Virus record (IMG/VR): IMGVR_UViG_3300028920_000056
Coordinates: 25,629 to 89,628 of that record
Strand: one strand, 5' to 3'
Length of the DNA stretch: 64,000 nt
DNA from: a virus
Shown here: positions 38,027-47,504 of the stretch, one piece after another
Layout: each line of letters opens with the position of its first letter
How positions within the stretch are numbered: position 1 is the first letter of the stretch
Notes under the pieces: generated by a model
Database searches by the model: none
What the model was told of the DNA's origin: nothing
Seen by the model: only the letters and a program-made list of their open reading frames with translations
Translations under genes and position numbers: made by a program

Positions 38027-40747
38027 ATGGCTCACAATTTAAAAAGTCCAGGTGTCTCATTAGATATCAAAGATAATTCAGAATATGTAGTTGGGTCACA
38101 GGGAACAGTAGCCGCAGCTGTTGGATTTGCTGAAAGAGGGCCAATTGGAGAACCAACTCTCATATTATCAGAAGAAGATTGGATTAATACATTTGGAAAT
38201 CCAATTGAAGACAATTGTTATTTTGGTATGTTTGCCAAATTATTCTTAGATTATTCTGTAGGATATTTCACTAGAATTGCAAAAGCAAGTGAATATGAAG
38301 CAGTAACAGGTACAGTAGCACCTGATTTTACTGCTTTCCCCGCTGCTGGAGTTATGTGGATTGAATTAGAAGATTTCCCAATTCCAAACAATGGAATATT
38401 TAGAGTTGAATTAGCTTCTGCCGCAACAGATCTAGATGATTTAGTTACTAAAATAAATACAGCAATGGCATTAGTTGATTTACCAGATGGTACTACTAAA
38501 TTAGGTACATATCTAACAGCTCAAGCAGATGATACTGAAACTTACTTAGAAATTAAATCTGATAATTATTTAAACGTTGTAATTACAATTCATGCTGATG
38601 GTGGAGTAAATAATATAGTTGGAATTAGTACTAATCAAATTGGTATTGCTGATGAAGCTGCTTCTACAGATACTAATTCTTACAAATATGCTTGGAATAG
38701 AATCCCAATAAATGAAACAGATGCCACAGCTGCTGCTATAGTTGGTGCTACAATTACAACAGAAGATCTGAATAGATTATCAGCATTCAATAAAGTAAAC
38801 ATTGCAGTAGATGGAAATTCAACAAATCAATACAAAGTATATGAAGATGTTAATATTACTCCTGCAACTGGTAATCCAGCAACATTTGCAATTTTAGAGG
38901 CTGCTAATGCTGCAACTTATACGTTAGACATAGATGGTGATACATTTGATATTACATTAGCTGGATTCTATCATTTCATGACTGGTGACGTAACTGGAGA
39001 TGTTAATACTACTCATACTATTACTACAGCTGGTGCTGCACTTGCTGATGCTGCTGCGTTAGTAGCGGCACTTAACACAGCACTTTCTAATGTTGCAATC
39101 AACGCTAACGCATTAGATGATTATATCAAATTTGAAGTTTATGATACTAATAAAATAAGAATAATTGAAGGAAATGGTGCTAAAAAAAATTACGGTTCGC
39201 AATGCTCAGTAACTATTGCTGATAATACTGGTACTATAGCTTCTCTTGGTTATACAACTACTACAAATGATAGTGCTTCAGGTGGTGATTCAACTTATAC
39301 AGCTGATGGTGTTGCAACTAAGATTAATGCTGCTATTGCTGAAGCAAGTATAACATCAGCAACAAACATTATAACAATGACAAGTAATAGAACAGGAACA
39401 ACATCTTATATAATTATTAATGATGCAACAACTACTACTGAAAATGCTATTGATATTATACACTTTACTGATGGTGATGATGACACTGGAACAAATTTAT
39501 TAACTGATGCTGTTGTTAATTTTGTTGCAAAAGAAGCTGGTACATGGGGAAATACTTTAAAAGTTATAACATCAACTTCAACTAATCCTGTATCAGGTGC
39601 AACAGAATATAACATTGAAGTTTTTGAAGATGACAATTCTGTTGAATATTGGAGCAATGTTAGTTGGACAGATGATACTGCAACAAACTATGTAAAAACT
39701 GTATTGGCTAATTCAAGTTATGTCGATGTTGATTTTGGTGAAACTGTTCAGTATCCAAATACAGATACTGGAACAGCTCCTTCAGCAGCACCACCAAATA
39801 ATGCTGATACTGGCAATCCAGAATACTGGGAATTAGCAGGTGGTAATGATGGAATTCCAACAGTAGCAACTGAAACTGATGCCCTGGCAGTAACTGCATT
39901 AGATGATTACAGTGACAAAGAACAATATGTTATTGACATACTTTTGGCACCAGGTTTAACTGGTAATGCAGTAGTTTCTAAACTTCAAACAGTTGCTGAT
40001 GCAAGAAAGGATATTTTAGCAATTGCAGATCCACCATATGCATTGACATGGAAAGAAATTATTGATTGGCATAATGGAGATTATCCAACTGCTGATGGCT
40101 CAACAAGTCTTAGCTCAAAATATATTACATTTGCTTGGGGGTGGCAGAAAGATTATGACGCAGCTAATGAACAATATGTTGATTTACCACCATCAATCTA
40201 CCATGCTGTCGCAATGGCTTATACAGAAAAAGAAGCTAATATTTGGGATGCACCAGCTGGTCCTACTAATGGTATTGTTAGATCAATATCATCTTATACA
40301 AAACCTACTTCTACTCAAAGAGAATATCTAAACAATGATGTAGACCCTGCATGTGTTAATCCTATTGTTAGTTTTCCAAACGAAGGAATAACGATATATG
40401 GACAGAAAACATGTCTAAGACAAAATAAAGCTATGAACAGAATTAATGTCGTAAGACTTGTTAATTCTATAGCAAGAAATATAGAAAGAATTTCTAGAGC
40501 ATACGTTTTCAGATTAAATAATGAAACAACTTGGGGAGATTTAACAAGAGCAATAAGATCTTATCTTTCTAATATAGCAGAAAGAGGTGGATTAACAAGC
40601 TATGGAGTTACAATTGAACCAAGTGATACAGAAATAGATCAGTTGATAATTTCTGGTAAAGTATTCATTCAACCAGTAAAAGTTGCTGAAAAAATATATT
40701 TAGATCTTACTATCCAGAATACGGGAGCTTCAGTAGCAGTGGCTTAA
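38027..40747 (+). CDS. gp18: Tail sheath protein (gp18-like)
   Basis: 906 residues, the contractile sheath subunit. The N-terminus (MAHNLKSPGVSLDIKDNSEYV...GTVAAAVGFAERGPIGEP) and C-terminus (GLTSYGVTIEPSDTEIDQLIISGKVFIQPVKVAEKIYLDL) are classic. It is longer than T4 gp18 (659). The extra material (residues about 100-560) is Ala/Thr/Asp-rich with two or more repeats of the type TLDIDGDTFDITL...ALVAALNTAL, like those in the protein at 23471, and probably decorates the outside of the tail. Confidence 0.95.
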   Translation: MAHNLKSPGVSLDIKDNSEYVVGSQGTVAAAVGFAERGPIGEPTLILSEEDWINTFGNPIEDNCYFGMFAKLFLDYSVGYFTRIAKASEYEAVTGTVAPDFTAFPAAGVMWIELEDFPIPNNGIFRVELASAATDLDDLVTKINTAMALVDLPDGTTKLGTYLTAQADDTETYLEIKSDNYLNVVITIHADGGVNNIVGISTNQIGIADEAASTDTNSYKYAWNRIPINETDATAAAIVGATITTEDLNRLSAFNKVNIAVDGNSTNQYKVYEDVNITPATGNPATFAILEAANAATYTLDIDGDTFDITLAGFYHFMTGDVTGDVNTTHTITTAGAALADAAALVAALNTALSNVAINANALDDYIKFEVYDTNKIRIIEGNGAKKNYGSQCSVTIADNTGTIASLGYTTTTNDSASGGDSTYTADGVATKINAAIAEASITSATNIITMTSNRTGTTSYIIINDATTTTENAIDIIHFTDGDDDTGTNLLTDAVVNFVAKEAGTWGNTLKVITSTSTNPVSGATEYNIEVFEDDNSVEYWSNVSWTDDTATNYVKTVLANSSYVDVDFGETVQYPNTDTGTAPSAAPPNNADTGNPEYWELAGGNDGIPTVATETDALAVTALDDYSDKEQYVIDILLAPGLTGNAVVSKLQTVADARKDILAIADPPYALTWKEIIDWHNGDYPTADGSTSLSSKYITFAWGWQKDYDAANEQYVDLPPSIYHAVAMAYTEKEANIWDAPAGPTNGIVRSISSYTKPTSTQREYLNNDVDPACVNPIVSFPNEGITIYGQKTCLRQNKAMNRINVVRLVNSIARNIERISRAYVFRLNNETTWGDLTRAIRSYLSNIAERGGLTSYGVTIEPSDTEIDQLIISGKVFIQPVKVAEKIYLDLTIQNTGASVAVA

Positions 40748-40835
40748 TCTGCTGCTACTTTCCCTAAAAAATGAATATTATCTTAATTTTCAAAAAGATA
40801 TATTTATATGATTCTAAAACGGAGGAAAACTAGTT

Positions 40836-41465
40836 ATGTCTATTAGTTTAAGTCATTCAATATCTGGTAAAAGAGAACCAAAAAGACAGAATAGATGGGT
40901 ACTTAAGTTTGAAAATGTTCCATATTTTTCTGGTGATAACATAGATACTTATAGCAATGGCGCTGTTAATATGTCTGAGTCATTAGCTTTTGATTTAGTC
41001 AGTGCTTCAAGACCAACATTAAACTATAATTCAGCTGAACTTTCAAGAATGAATGAAAAATGGAAATTTGCTCAAAACCCAACTTGGGAACCTATTTCAG
41101 TAGTATTCTATGATTTTGATTCTGGTAAATCATCAGCTTCACAAATTATGTGGAGATGGATGAAAGTTATATATGATGTTTTAAATGGAACAATGGGTTA
41201 TGCAGCCACTTATAAAGTTGATGCTAGCTTAATATTATTAGGCCCAGGACAAACTTCTGAATCAGGAGTTGCAAGTACAGAAATAGAGATTGTAGAAGCT
41301 TGGGATCTATTTGGAATGTTCCCCAATCAAATGAATAATGGTGATTTGTCTTATGAAAGTACAGATGCACTAAGGGTTACAGTAGAATTTAATTATGATT
41401 TTGCTAATTTACACACAGGTGATGATTTTGGTTCACCAGGTGGTAGATGGAGCACAATATCATAA
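40836..41465 (+). CDS. gp19: Tail tube protein (gp19-like)
   Basis: 209 residues with CGGAGG SD. Position after the sheath gene and the blocks RQNRWVLKFENVPYFSGDN, NPTWEPISVVFYDF and TEIEIVEAWDLFGMFPNQ are typical of T4-type tube subunits that stack as hexamers inside the sheath. Length is slightly above T4 gp19 (163). Confidence 0.9.
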   Translation: MSISLSHSISGKREPKRQNRWVLKFENVPYFSGDNIDTYSNGAVNMSESLAFDLVSASRPTLNYNSAELSRMNEKWKFAQNPTWEPISVVFYDFDSGKSSASQIMWRWMKVIYDVLNGTMGYAATYKVDASLILLGPGQTSESGVASTEIEIVEAWDLFGMFPNQMNNGDLSYESTDALRVTVEFNYDFANLHTGDDFGSPGGRWSTIS

Positions 41466-41475
41466 TAAATGCATA

Positions 41476-41483
41476 TATAAATA
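41476..41483 (+). promoter_or_regulatory. Exact T4-type late promoter box TATAAATA
   Basis: GCATATATAAATAATATT, 32 bases before ATG 41515, contains a perfect TATAAATA. A similar GCATATATAAAAATA stands at 46080 before uvsX. It fits the presence of a gp55-like sigma factor. Confidence 0.5.
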
Positions 41484-41514
41484 ATATTAAAAGTATTTAA
41501 TACAAGGAGCAAAC

Positions 41515-42435
41515 ATGACAGATAAACCCTCTAAGAAAAAAGACGAAATTATAATACCAGAACCTATAAACAGACCAAAAGAGAATAAAGTTCCAACAGC
41601 TGATCATCCACAGCAAGAGACTAAAATTACAACTAATGAAAAAAGTATAAATCGTTTTAAAACTGATTCTAGGTTCGCGCCAAAAGCTTTTCCAGTTGAA
41701 GTCCCATCAAAAGGTTTTTTATATCAAAATTTAACAAATGATCCTGAAGTAAAAAAAGGTGTCATTCGTTTGGCACAGATGACTTCTGCAGAAGAAAAAA
41801 TATTAACTACACAAAGATTCGTTGAACAAGGTGTCGCACTAGACATGATACTAGAAAATTGTATCAAATCTGATGTTGATCCATATGATTTATTATCTTC
41901 TGATAGATTATATCTATTATTTTATTTACGTGGTATGTCATATGATTTATCATATGATTTTAATGTAAAGTGTTATTATTGTGGTCAAAATTTTATACAG
42001 AATGTTAAAATTGACAAATTACCTATTACAACATGGGAATCTCCAGAAGAAGCCAAGGAACCAATTGTAGTCAAACTTCCACTTACTAGAGCTACAGCAG
42101 AAGCTCATTTTATGCGTGGCAAAGAAGAAAAAGAAATGATGATTAAATCAAGAAAACTTAAATCCTTCAATGAACCAGATGATTCAGCCACTGATTCATT
42201 AATCTATTTAATTGATAAAGTAATACTTGAAGACGGTGAAGTACTTGGTCCTCGCGATAGATTAGATTTTATAAATCATTTAGTTGCCGGTGATTGTGAT
42301 GAATTCCGAACTAAAATGTTAGAACGCGAATGTGGAATTCAACAGCTTGAAAACATTTATTGTCCTAGATGTAATTCAATATTACAATTTGGTGTACCAC
42401 TAGGCCGCAACTTTTTTCGTCGACAAGGACGTTGA
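41515..42435 (+). CDS. gp26: gp26-like hub/tail-assembly chaperone, zero frame
   Basis: 306 residues. The centre (KKGVIRLAQMTSAEEKILTT...LYLLFYLRGMSYDLSYDF) and two cysteine pairs (CYYCGQ, CPRC) are typical of T4-type baseplate-hub assembly proteins annotated gp26. The gene follows the tube gene, where other phages place frameshifted tail-assembly chaperones. The frame ends RNFFRRQGR at TGA 42433. TTT TTT CGT C at 42412-42421 is a potential +1 slip site that opens a downstream frame without its own start codon (next entry). Confidence 0.8.
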   Translation: MTDKPSKKKDEIIIPEPINRPKENKVPTADHPQQETKITTNEKSINRFKTDSRFAPKAFPVEVPSKGFLYQNLTNDPEVKKGVIRLAQMTSAEEKILTTQRFVEQGVALDMILENCIKSDVDPYDLLSSDRLYLLFYLRGMSYDLSYDFNVKCYYCGQNFIQNVKIDKLPITTWESPEEAKEPIVVKLPLTRATAEAHFMRGKEEKEMMIKSRKLKSFNEPDDSATDSLIYLIDKVILEDGEVLGPRDRLDFINHLVAGDCDEFRTKMLERECGIQQLENIYCPRCNSILQFGVPLGRNFFRRQGR

Positions 42436-42691
42436 CAGGAATCGACGTCGTTTATACAAGTTAATAGAAGAACAATTTAATATTGCTTATTATTCAAATG
42501 GTGCAATCACATATGAAAGTGTGGGTCAACTGACTACTGAAGAAAGAAATACAGTTACAGAAATTTTAGCAGATATTAAAAAGAAAGAAAAAGAAGAAAT
42601 GGAAAAAACTAAAAAAGGTAATGCAGCACCTCCAGCTCCTTCTAAATATAGTAGTGTTAAATCAAGAGTACCAAATATCCCAAAAATGTAA
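42416..42691 (+). CDS. +1 frame extension of the gp26-like protein
   Basis: After a stop at 42401-42403 this frame is open for 95 codons to TAA 42689-42691, but has no ATG or SD until far inside (GTG near 42520, ATG 42599). The peptide (VDKDVDRNRRRLYKLIEEQF...AITYESVGQLTTEERNTV) looks genuine and resembles the C-terminal domain of tail-assembly chaperones. Slipping UUU to UUC at 42416-42418 would give a 391-residue fusion. Internal initiation or a sequence error are the alternatives. Confidence 0.6.
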   Translation, partial: FVDKDVDRNRRRLYKLIEEQFNIAYYSNGAITYESVGQLTTEERNTVTEILADIKKKEKEEMEKTKKGNAAPPAPSKYSSVKSRVPNIPKM

Positions 42692-42694
42692 AGG

Positions 42695-42702
42695 CATAAT
42701 TA
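42695..42702 (+). promoter_or_regulatory. CATAATTA box before gp47 gene
   Basis: GCATAATTATATT begins 15 bases before ATG 42709; no SD. The predicted RNA start is within a base of the ATG. Confidence 0.45.
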
Positions 42703-42708
42703 TATTCA

Positions 42709-43746
42709 ATGATAATATTAATATACGCCGATCTACACCTCTATAATCATCATAGATTATTAGTAAATTCAGAAACTGCATTAAATAATTTAACTTATTT
42801 TAAAAATTACGCCCTATCTAATAACATCAACACTATTATATGTGCAGGTGATTTTTTTCATACTAAGGCAAGAGCCTATGCTCCACATGTGATTCAAGCA
42901 AGATTACGTCTTAAAGATTGGTTTAAAGCTGGCTTAAATCACTATATGATCATAGGTAATCATGATATGGCAAATCAAAACAATAGCATGAATTCTATTG
43001 TATTTGCTTTCAATGAATATGCAAAAATAATACCAGATTATTTCTTTATAGATATTGGACAAACTCGTCTACATTTAATGAGCTACACAAAAAGTTTATT
43101 CCCTCATTTTATTATGGCAAAAAATAGAAAGAATGTACTAATAACTCACTTAGATATTGTTGGATTTACAATGTCAAATGGATTTAGAGCTGCAAATGGA
43201 TTTAAGATGAGTGATTTAGCTGATTTTGATTTAGTCATTACTGGTCATTACCATAAGCATCAAGAAAAAGACAATATTGTTTATATAGGAAGCACGCATC
43301 AAACTAGTTTCGCAGAAAGAGATCAAACTCATGGGTTTTTAGTTTTTGATACTGATACTCTGAAATATCAATTTATCGAAAACACTGATGCTCCAAAATA
43401 TAAAGAACTTCTTATTAAAAAATATGAAGAAATAAAAGATGATGATGTATATAATAATTTCTTACGTATTAAATTGTTAACTAATCGAATAAGTTCTAGC
43501 AGACTTAAAGATTTATTGTTCGAAAAAGGCGCTCTAAGTGTTGACATCACTCCATTCGAAGATGCAAAAGAAATAAGTAAATATTATGATAAAAAGCTTA
43601 GCGATATACCTATAGAAATAGCAGCTGCTTATATAAAAAGTTTAAAGAGACTTCCTTGTAGCGAACAAAAACTTTTAGCATATTTTAATAAAATAGAAGA
43701 AGTGGCTACTCGCATATCAGATATTGAATTTGACGATATAAATTAA
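42709..43746 (+). CDS. gp47: Recombination nuclease subunit (gp47, SbcD/Mre11-like)
   Basis: 345 residues, calcineurin-like phosphoesterase: YADLHLYNHH (motif I, D-x-H), CAGDFFHTKA (II), IIGNHDMANQ (III, GNHD), ITHLDIVG and VITGHYHKHQ (metal-binding histidines). With gp46 it forms the Mre11-Rad50-type complex that resects DNA ends for recombination-dependent replication. No SD, but a CATAATTA box directly upstream. Eight bases separate it from the gp46 gene. Confidence 0.95.
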   Translation: MIILIYADLHLYNHHRLLVNSETALNNLTYFKNYALSNNINTIICAGDFFHTKARAYAPHVIQARLRLKDWFKAGLNHYMIIGNHDMANQNNSMNSIVFAFNEYAKIIPDYFFIDIGQTRLHLMSYTKSLFPHFIMAKNRKNVLITHLDIVGFTMSNGFRAANGFKMSDLADFDLVITGHYHKHQEKDNIVYIGSTHQTSFAERDQTHGFLVFDTDTLKYQFIENTDAPKYKELLIKKYEEIKDDDVYNNFLRIKLLTNRISSSRLKDLLFEKGALSVDITPFEDAKEISKYYDKKLSDIPIEIAAAYIKSLKRLPCSEQKLLAYFNKIEEVATRISDIEFDDIN

Positions 43747-43753
43747 GGAATAA

Positions 43754-45580
43754 ATGAGATTTAACTACATAAAATTAAAAAATTTTTTATGTTATGGTGA
43801 AGATCTAATTACTCTTCCGCTGTATAAAATAGGAATAACTTTTATTACAGGTGAAAACAAAAAAGATGGTGGATCTAACGGTAGCGGTAAGAGTGCCTTA
43901 ATAGTTGACTCAATAGTTTATGCTTTGTTTGGCAAGACAACTAAAAGATTCAAAGCAGACAAAGTGATCAATAATATTAATGATAAAGATTGTTTTGTTG
44001 AATTGTCATTTAACATTCGAGATGATGTGTATATCATCAGACGATATAGAAAACACACACAATTTGAAAACGATTTAGTAATAGAAAAAAATGGTGCAGT
44101 GTTAAATGATTCAGATCAAAAACGAAGTACACAAAAATTAATAGAAAATATCATAAAAATAAGCTTTAAATCTTTTGTCTTGTCAATTGTTTTAAGTCAA
44201 GAAAAAGTTGCAAATTTTGCAGAAGTTGATCCTCTTGAGCGAAAGAGAATTATTGAAAACCTTCTTATGTATGACTTCATTTCGAAATATCATAGAGCTG
44301 ACAAACAAATAATGCGAAAAATAAAACCAATAATAGAAAGATTAACTAATCAACATACAGATAAAAAAGAAGTTGTTAAAACTTTGACCAATAACTTATT
44401 AAAATATATAGACACTTGGGGAAATAATATTGAATTAAAGAAGAATAAAATCACAAGTTTAAAAAAAGAAATCAGAGAATGGAAAAATTTAAACTTGACT
44501 GAAGAATTAAAAAATCGTAATTTATTAAAGAAGAGAATTGAAGAAAAAGAAACGCTTAGAGATAAAATTTCTGGTTTAACAGAATATATAGATGAGATTC
44601 TCGAAAAAATAAATAGCGCAAGAAAAAATAAAACTTTAAAATCTTCAAAGATCGATAAATATCTATTAAGCCCAGAAGATTGTCCAGTGTGTGGAAATAG
44701 TATAAATAGTGGGAAGTTTCAAAAATTCATTTCTAGTGAAAGAGAAGAAGTTAAGAAATTGACTAAAGAAATTGATGAATTAATTGAAAAAGAAAAAGAA
44801 TTAAAAAAGAAATTAAACCGTAAAGAAAAAAGATTAAAGAGTAAAGGTGAAGAAATTAGCCAACTAAGAGAATCAATAAATGATGACTTAAATGAAGATG
44901 ACATACAAAATATTAATGACAAAATAACAAGTAACGAATCTGAGATAAAAGTGTTGCAAGAACAAATTAATGTAGACATTGAAAAAGATGAATATGTTGT
45001 TAACACACAAAAAGAAATAGACAAAGTGAAATTAGAATCCAAACATCTTAGAAGAAAAATTAGAAAACATGAAGAAGAACTCAGTTATTTTGAATGGTGG
45101 AAAGATGCATTAAGTAATTCACCAAATTCAATGAAGTCATTTTGCATTAATCATATTTTGAAATCACTAAATAAATATATTAATTATTATTTATCGTTTT
45201 TTAAATTTGATATCCAATATAAACTAGATGAAAATTTAGACGACAATTTGATTAAAGATGGAAAAGAATATACATTTGGACAATTAAGCCGTGGTGAAAA
45301 AAGAGCAGTAGAAATAAGTTTGTTGTTTGCTTTGTATGAAACAATACGTCTAAAGATGCCAGATGAAATCAATTTAATAGTGTTAGATGAGTTGCTTTCT
45401 AACTTTTTAGATGATATTAGAATTGAAGGAGCTCTTAATATCTTGCAAGAGTTAGAAGAAAGAGGTTTTGATATATTTGTAATTGAACACAAGGAAATTA
45501 TAAAAGAATCTTTAATGTGCAATACATTAAATGTAATTAAAGATCAAAAAGGATTCTCTATTTTAGAAGCAACAAACTAA
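43754..45580 (+). CDS. gp46: Recombination ATPase subunit (gp46, SbcC/Rad50-like)
   Basis: 608 residues, SMC/Rad50-type ATPase. Walker A GSNGSGKS (residues 40-47), a long antiparallel coiled coil with a zinc hook CPVC (C310, C313) at its tip, ABC signature LSRGEKRAVEIS and Walker B LIVLDELL near the C-terminus, followed by an H-loop EHKE. Partner of gp47; the gene pair has the usual T4-type order 47-46. Length is close to T4 gp46 (560). Confidence 0.95.
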   Translation: MRFNYIKLKNFLCYGEDLITLPLYKIGITFITGENKKDGGSNGSGKSALIVDSIVYALFGKTTKRFKADKVINNINDKDCFVELSFNIRDDVYIIRRYRKHTQFENDLVIEKNGAVLNDSDQKRSTQKLIENIIKISFKSFVLSIVLSQEKVANFAEVDPLERKRIIENLLMYDFISKYHRADKQIMRKIKPIIERLTNQHTDKKEVVKTLTNNLLKYIDTWGNNIELKKNKITSLKKEIREWKNLNLTEELKNRNLLKKRIEEKETLRDKISGLTEYIDEILEKINSARKNKTLKSSKIDKYLLSPEDCPVCGNSINSGKFQKFISSEREEVKKLTKEIDELIEKEKELKKKLNRKEKRLKSKGEEISQLRESINDDLNEDDIQNINDKITSNESEIKVLQEQINVDIEKDEYVVNTQKEIDKVKLESKHLRRKIRKHEEELSYFEWWKDALSNSPNSMKSFCINHILKSLNKYINYYLSFFKFDIQYKLDENLDDNLIKDGKEYTFGQLSRGEKRAVEISLLFALYETIRLKMPDEINLIVLDELLSNFLDDIRIEGALNILQELEERGFDIFVIEHKEIIKESLMCNTLNVIKDQKGFSILEATN

Positions 45581-45581
45581 A

Positions 45582-45589
45582 GATAAATA
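45582..45589 (+). promoter_or_regulatory. GATAAATA box before 45594
   Basis: CTAAAGATAAATACATCATG, 12 bases from box to ATG; no SD. Confidence 0.4.
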
Positions 45590-45593
45590 CATC

Positions 45594-46064
45594 ATGAATA
45601 TAAAGATTGGAAGAAAATTGGCTTTAATAAATGAGGCTTTAAATAATTTAAATGTTGAAAAAATAGATAATGTTTTTGAAATAACAGTAGTAACTGACAA
45701 TGCTGTTAATGTTAAAAACATTTATAATCATCAACATTATACACTTAGTATACAAAATTTTGAAAAATCAATAAAAACATTTTTAACAGACGAAATATTA
45801 GCAAGAAGAAGCAAGAAACAAGTAAAACAAATTGGGAAAATTATGCCGGTTGAAACTCAACCCATAGAGAAAGTAGAGAAAACAGAAGAACCATCAATTA
45901 CAAATGAGCCAAGCTCAACTACAAATAATATACCTACCTTTATTAAGATAGCACGCGATCCTATTGGTAAAGTTGTATTTAGAAAATCAAATAGCAAAGT
46001 TGTTTTCTATAGTAATGCTGATCCTTATGCAAATGATCCATACAATGATCTGTATGGCGGCTAA
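45594..46064 (+). CDS. Hypothetical 156-residue protein between gp46 and UvsX
   Basis: Alpha/beta N-terminal 75 residues (NIKIGRKLALINEALNNL), a Pro/Thr/Glu linker (residues about 85-115), and a short aromatic C-terminal part (FRKSNSKVVFYSNADPYANDPYNDL). No SD; a GATAAATA box is directly upstream. The linker and acidic tail suggest a protein-protein adaptor within the recombination cluster. Function unknown. Confidence 0.6.
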   Translation: MNIKIGRKLALINEALNNLNVEKIDNVFEITVVTDNAVNVKNIYNHQHYTLSIQNFEKSIKTFLTDEILARRSKKQVKQIGKIMPVETQPIEKVEKTEEPSITNEPSSTTNNIPTFIKIARDPIGKVVFRKSNSKVVFYSNADPYANDPYNDLYGG

Positions 46065-46119
46065 TTTCTTAATTTAAAAGCATATATAAAAATAGATAGT
46101 AAAAGGAGTATAGCAAGAA

Positions 46120-47280
46120 ATGTCAGAAAACAAAGAATTAAGCGTGTTAGAAAAAAGTTTATTAGAAAACATCAATAAAAAATTTGGAAAGAGTAATCCT
46201 ATGGTTAGATTAAGCGATTCTGAGTATGGCACACCGAGAGGGTGGATAGATACTGGTATATTAGCACTTAATTGGCTTATTTCAGGTAAATTTGATGGAG
46301 GATATCCAGTTGGCCGTATCACTGAACTAGATGGAGATCCTGGTACTGGTAAATCATTATTATGTCAGATGGCCATAGTTGATCCCACAATTGGATTAAC
46401 TGTTTATTTTGATACAGAAGCAGCATTGAATCAAGAATTTCTTCAATTCTTAGGAGTTGATCCGTCTAAAATCTTGTATGAGCCAATTGACACAGTAGAA
46501 CAATTGATTGAAATCTGTCAAGAAGTTTTAGATACGATTGTAATGAACAAGCAAACAGAAAAGAAGGTTTTAATGCTCATTGATTCTGTCGCTCTTGCCT
46601 CAACAGAAAAAGAGATGGATCCAGAAGCTGGTAGTGACATGGGTTATAAAGCTAGACTATTAAGAAAATTCTTCAGAGTGTATGCCAGAAAGATTGAGAA
46701 ATATAACATAGCACTTTTAGTTACTAATCATTATACTCAGAAGATTGGTATGGTATTTGGCAATCCAAAAACTACTACAGGTGGTACAGCACTTCCTTAT
46801 GCCGCATCAGTAAGAATAGATCTTAAAATAGCTAAAACAGACATAGCAGATAAAAAGCTAGAATCACTTGGTGCATCATCTGTAACATTAAAAGCAAAAA
46901 CAGAAAAGAATAGATGTTTTTCCCCAAAAAGAAAGGTCACATTTGTTTTAGATTTTGAAAAGGGAGTACATCGTTATTCAGGTCTTTTTAATATATTAAA
47001 AGAATTTGGTATAGCTGAAAAAAATGGTGCATGGTGTAAACTTCCACAGTGGAGTACTGAAGAAAAATTTTATGAAAAAGATTTTCCAAAAATAGCTGAG
47101 GAGAATAATTTACTTCCATTGATTGAAAGTTTACTTACTAAAAAAATAAAGAATGTTGATATTGAACTACAAGCTGCAATAGAATCTGAAGCAATTAGTG
47201 AAGCAGAGGTAAATGAAGAAACACTTGATACAATTAAATCAAAAAAGAAAAGAAATAAAAAACTTATAATAGAAAATTAA
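46120..47280 (+). CDS. uvsX: UvsX, RecA-type recombinase
   Basis: 386 residues with AAAGGAG SD. RecA core: Walker A GDPGTGKS (72-79), catalytic-type FDTEAALN, Walker B MLIDSVALAS, L2-like TTGGTALPYAAS. It forms filaments on single-stranded DNA for strand exchange and replication restart. Length matches T4 UvsX (391). The Lys-rich C-terminus is usual. It lies with gp46/gp47, UvsW, primase and helicase genes. Confidence 0.95.
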   Translation: MSENKELSVLEKSLLENINKKFGKSNPMVRLSDSEYGTPRGWIDTGILALNWLISGKFDGGYPVGRITELDGDPGTGKSLLCQMAIVDPTIGLTVYFDTEAALNQEFLQFLGVDPSKILYEPIDTVEQLIEICQEVLDTIVMNKQTEKKVLMLIDSVALASTEKEMDPEAGSDMGYKARLLRKFFRVYARKIEKYNIALLVTNHYTQKIGMVFGNPKTTTGGTALPYAASVRIDLKIAKTDIADKKLESLGASSVTLKAKTEKNRCFSPKRKVTFVLDFEKGVHRYSGLFNILKEFGIAEKNGAWCKLPQWSTEEKFYEKDFPKIAEENNLLPLIESLLTKKIKNVDIELQAAIESEAISEAEVNEETLDTIKSKKKRNKKLIIEN

Positions 47281-47285
47281 TTTAT

Positions 47286-47504
47286 ATGAAAAAAAGAGAT
47301 ATTGAAGACATTGTATTTGAAATATTTTTTGAATTATGTTTAACTGAAGAAATACCAGATGATGTATATTCACAATTGGTTAGAATACGAGATAGAATTA
47401 AAGAAATATATAAAGCTGTTAATGGAACAATAATTTATAAATTGCCAGAAAGTCAAAAGAGGTCTGCAGACAAAAATAAAGGAGAAAAAAATGACAGAAT
47501 ATGA
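47286..47504 (+). CDS. Hypothetical 72-residue helical protein
   Basis: Six bases after uvsX. Acidic N-terminal helix (KKRDIEDIVFEIFFELCL) and a basic C-terminus whose last codons carry the AAAGGAG SD of the next gene. Overlaps it by 14 bases. Function unknown. Confidence 0.6.
   Translation: MKKRDIEDIVFEIFFELCLTEEIPDDVYSQLVRIRDRIKEIYKAVNGTIIYKLPESQKRSADKNKGEKNDRI

Noticed and set aside
42599-42691. Independent small gene from ATG 42599
   Set aside because: It lacks an SD and would leave some 60 well-formed upstream codons of the same frame unexplained; the frameshift extension fits better.
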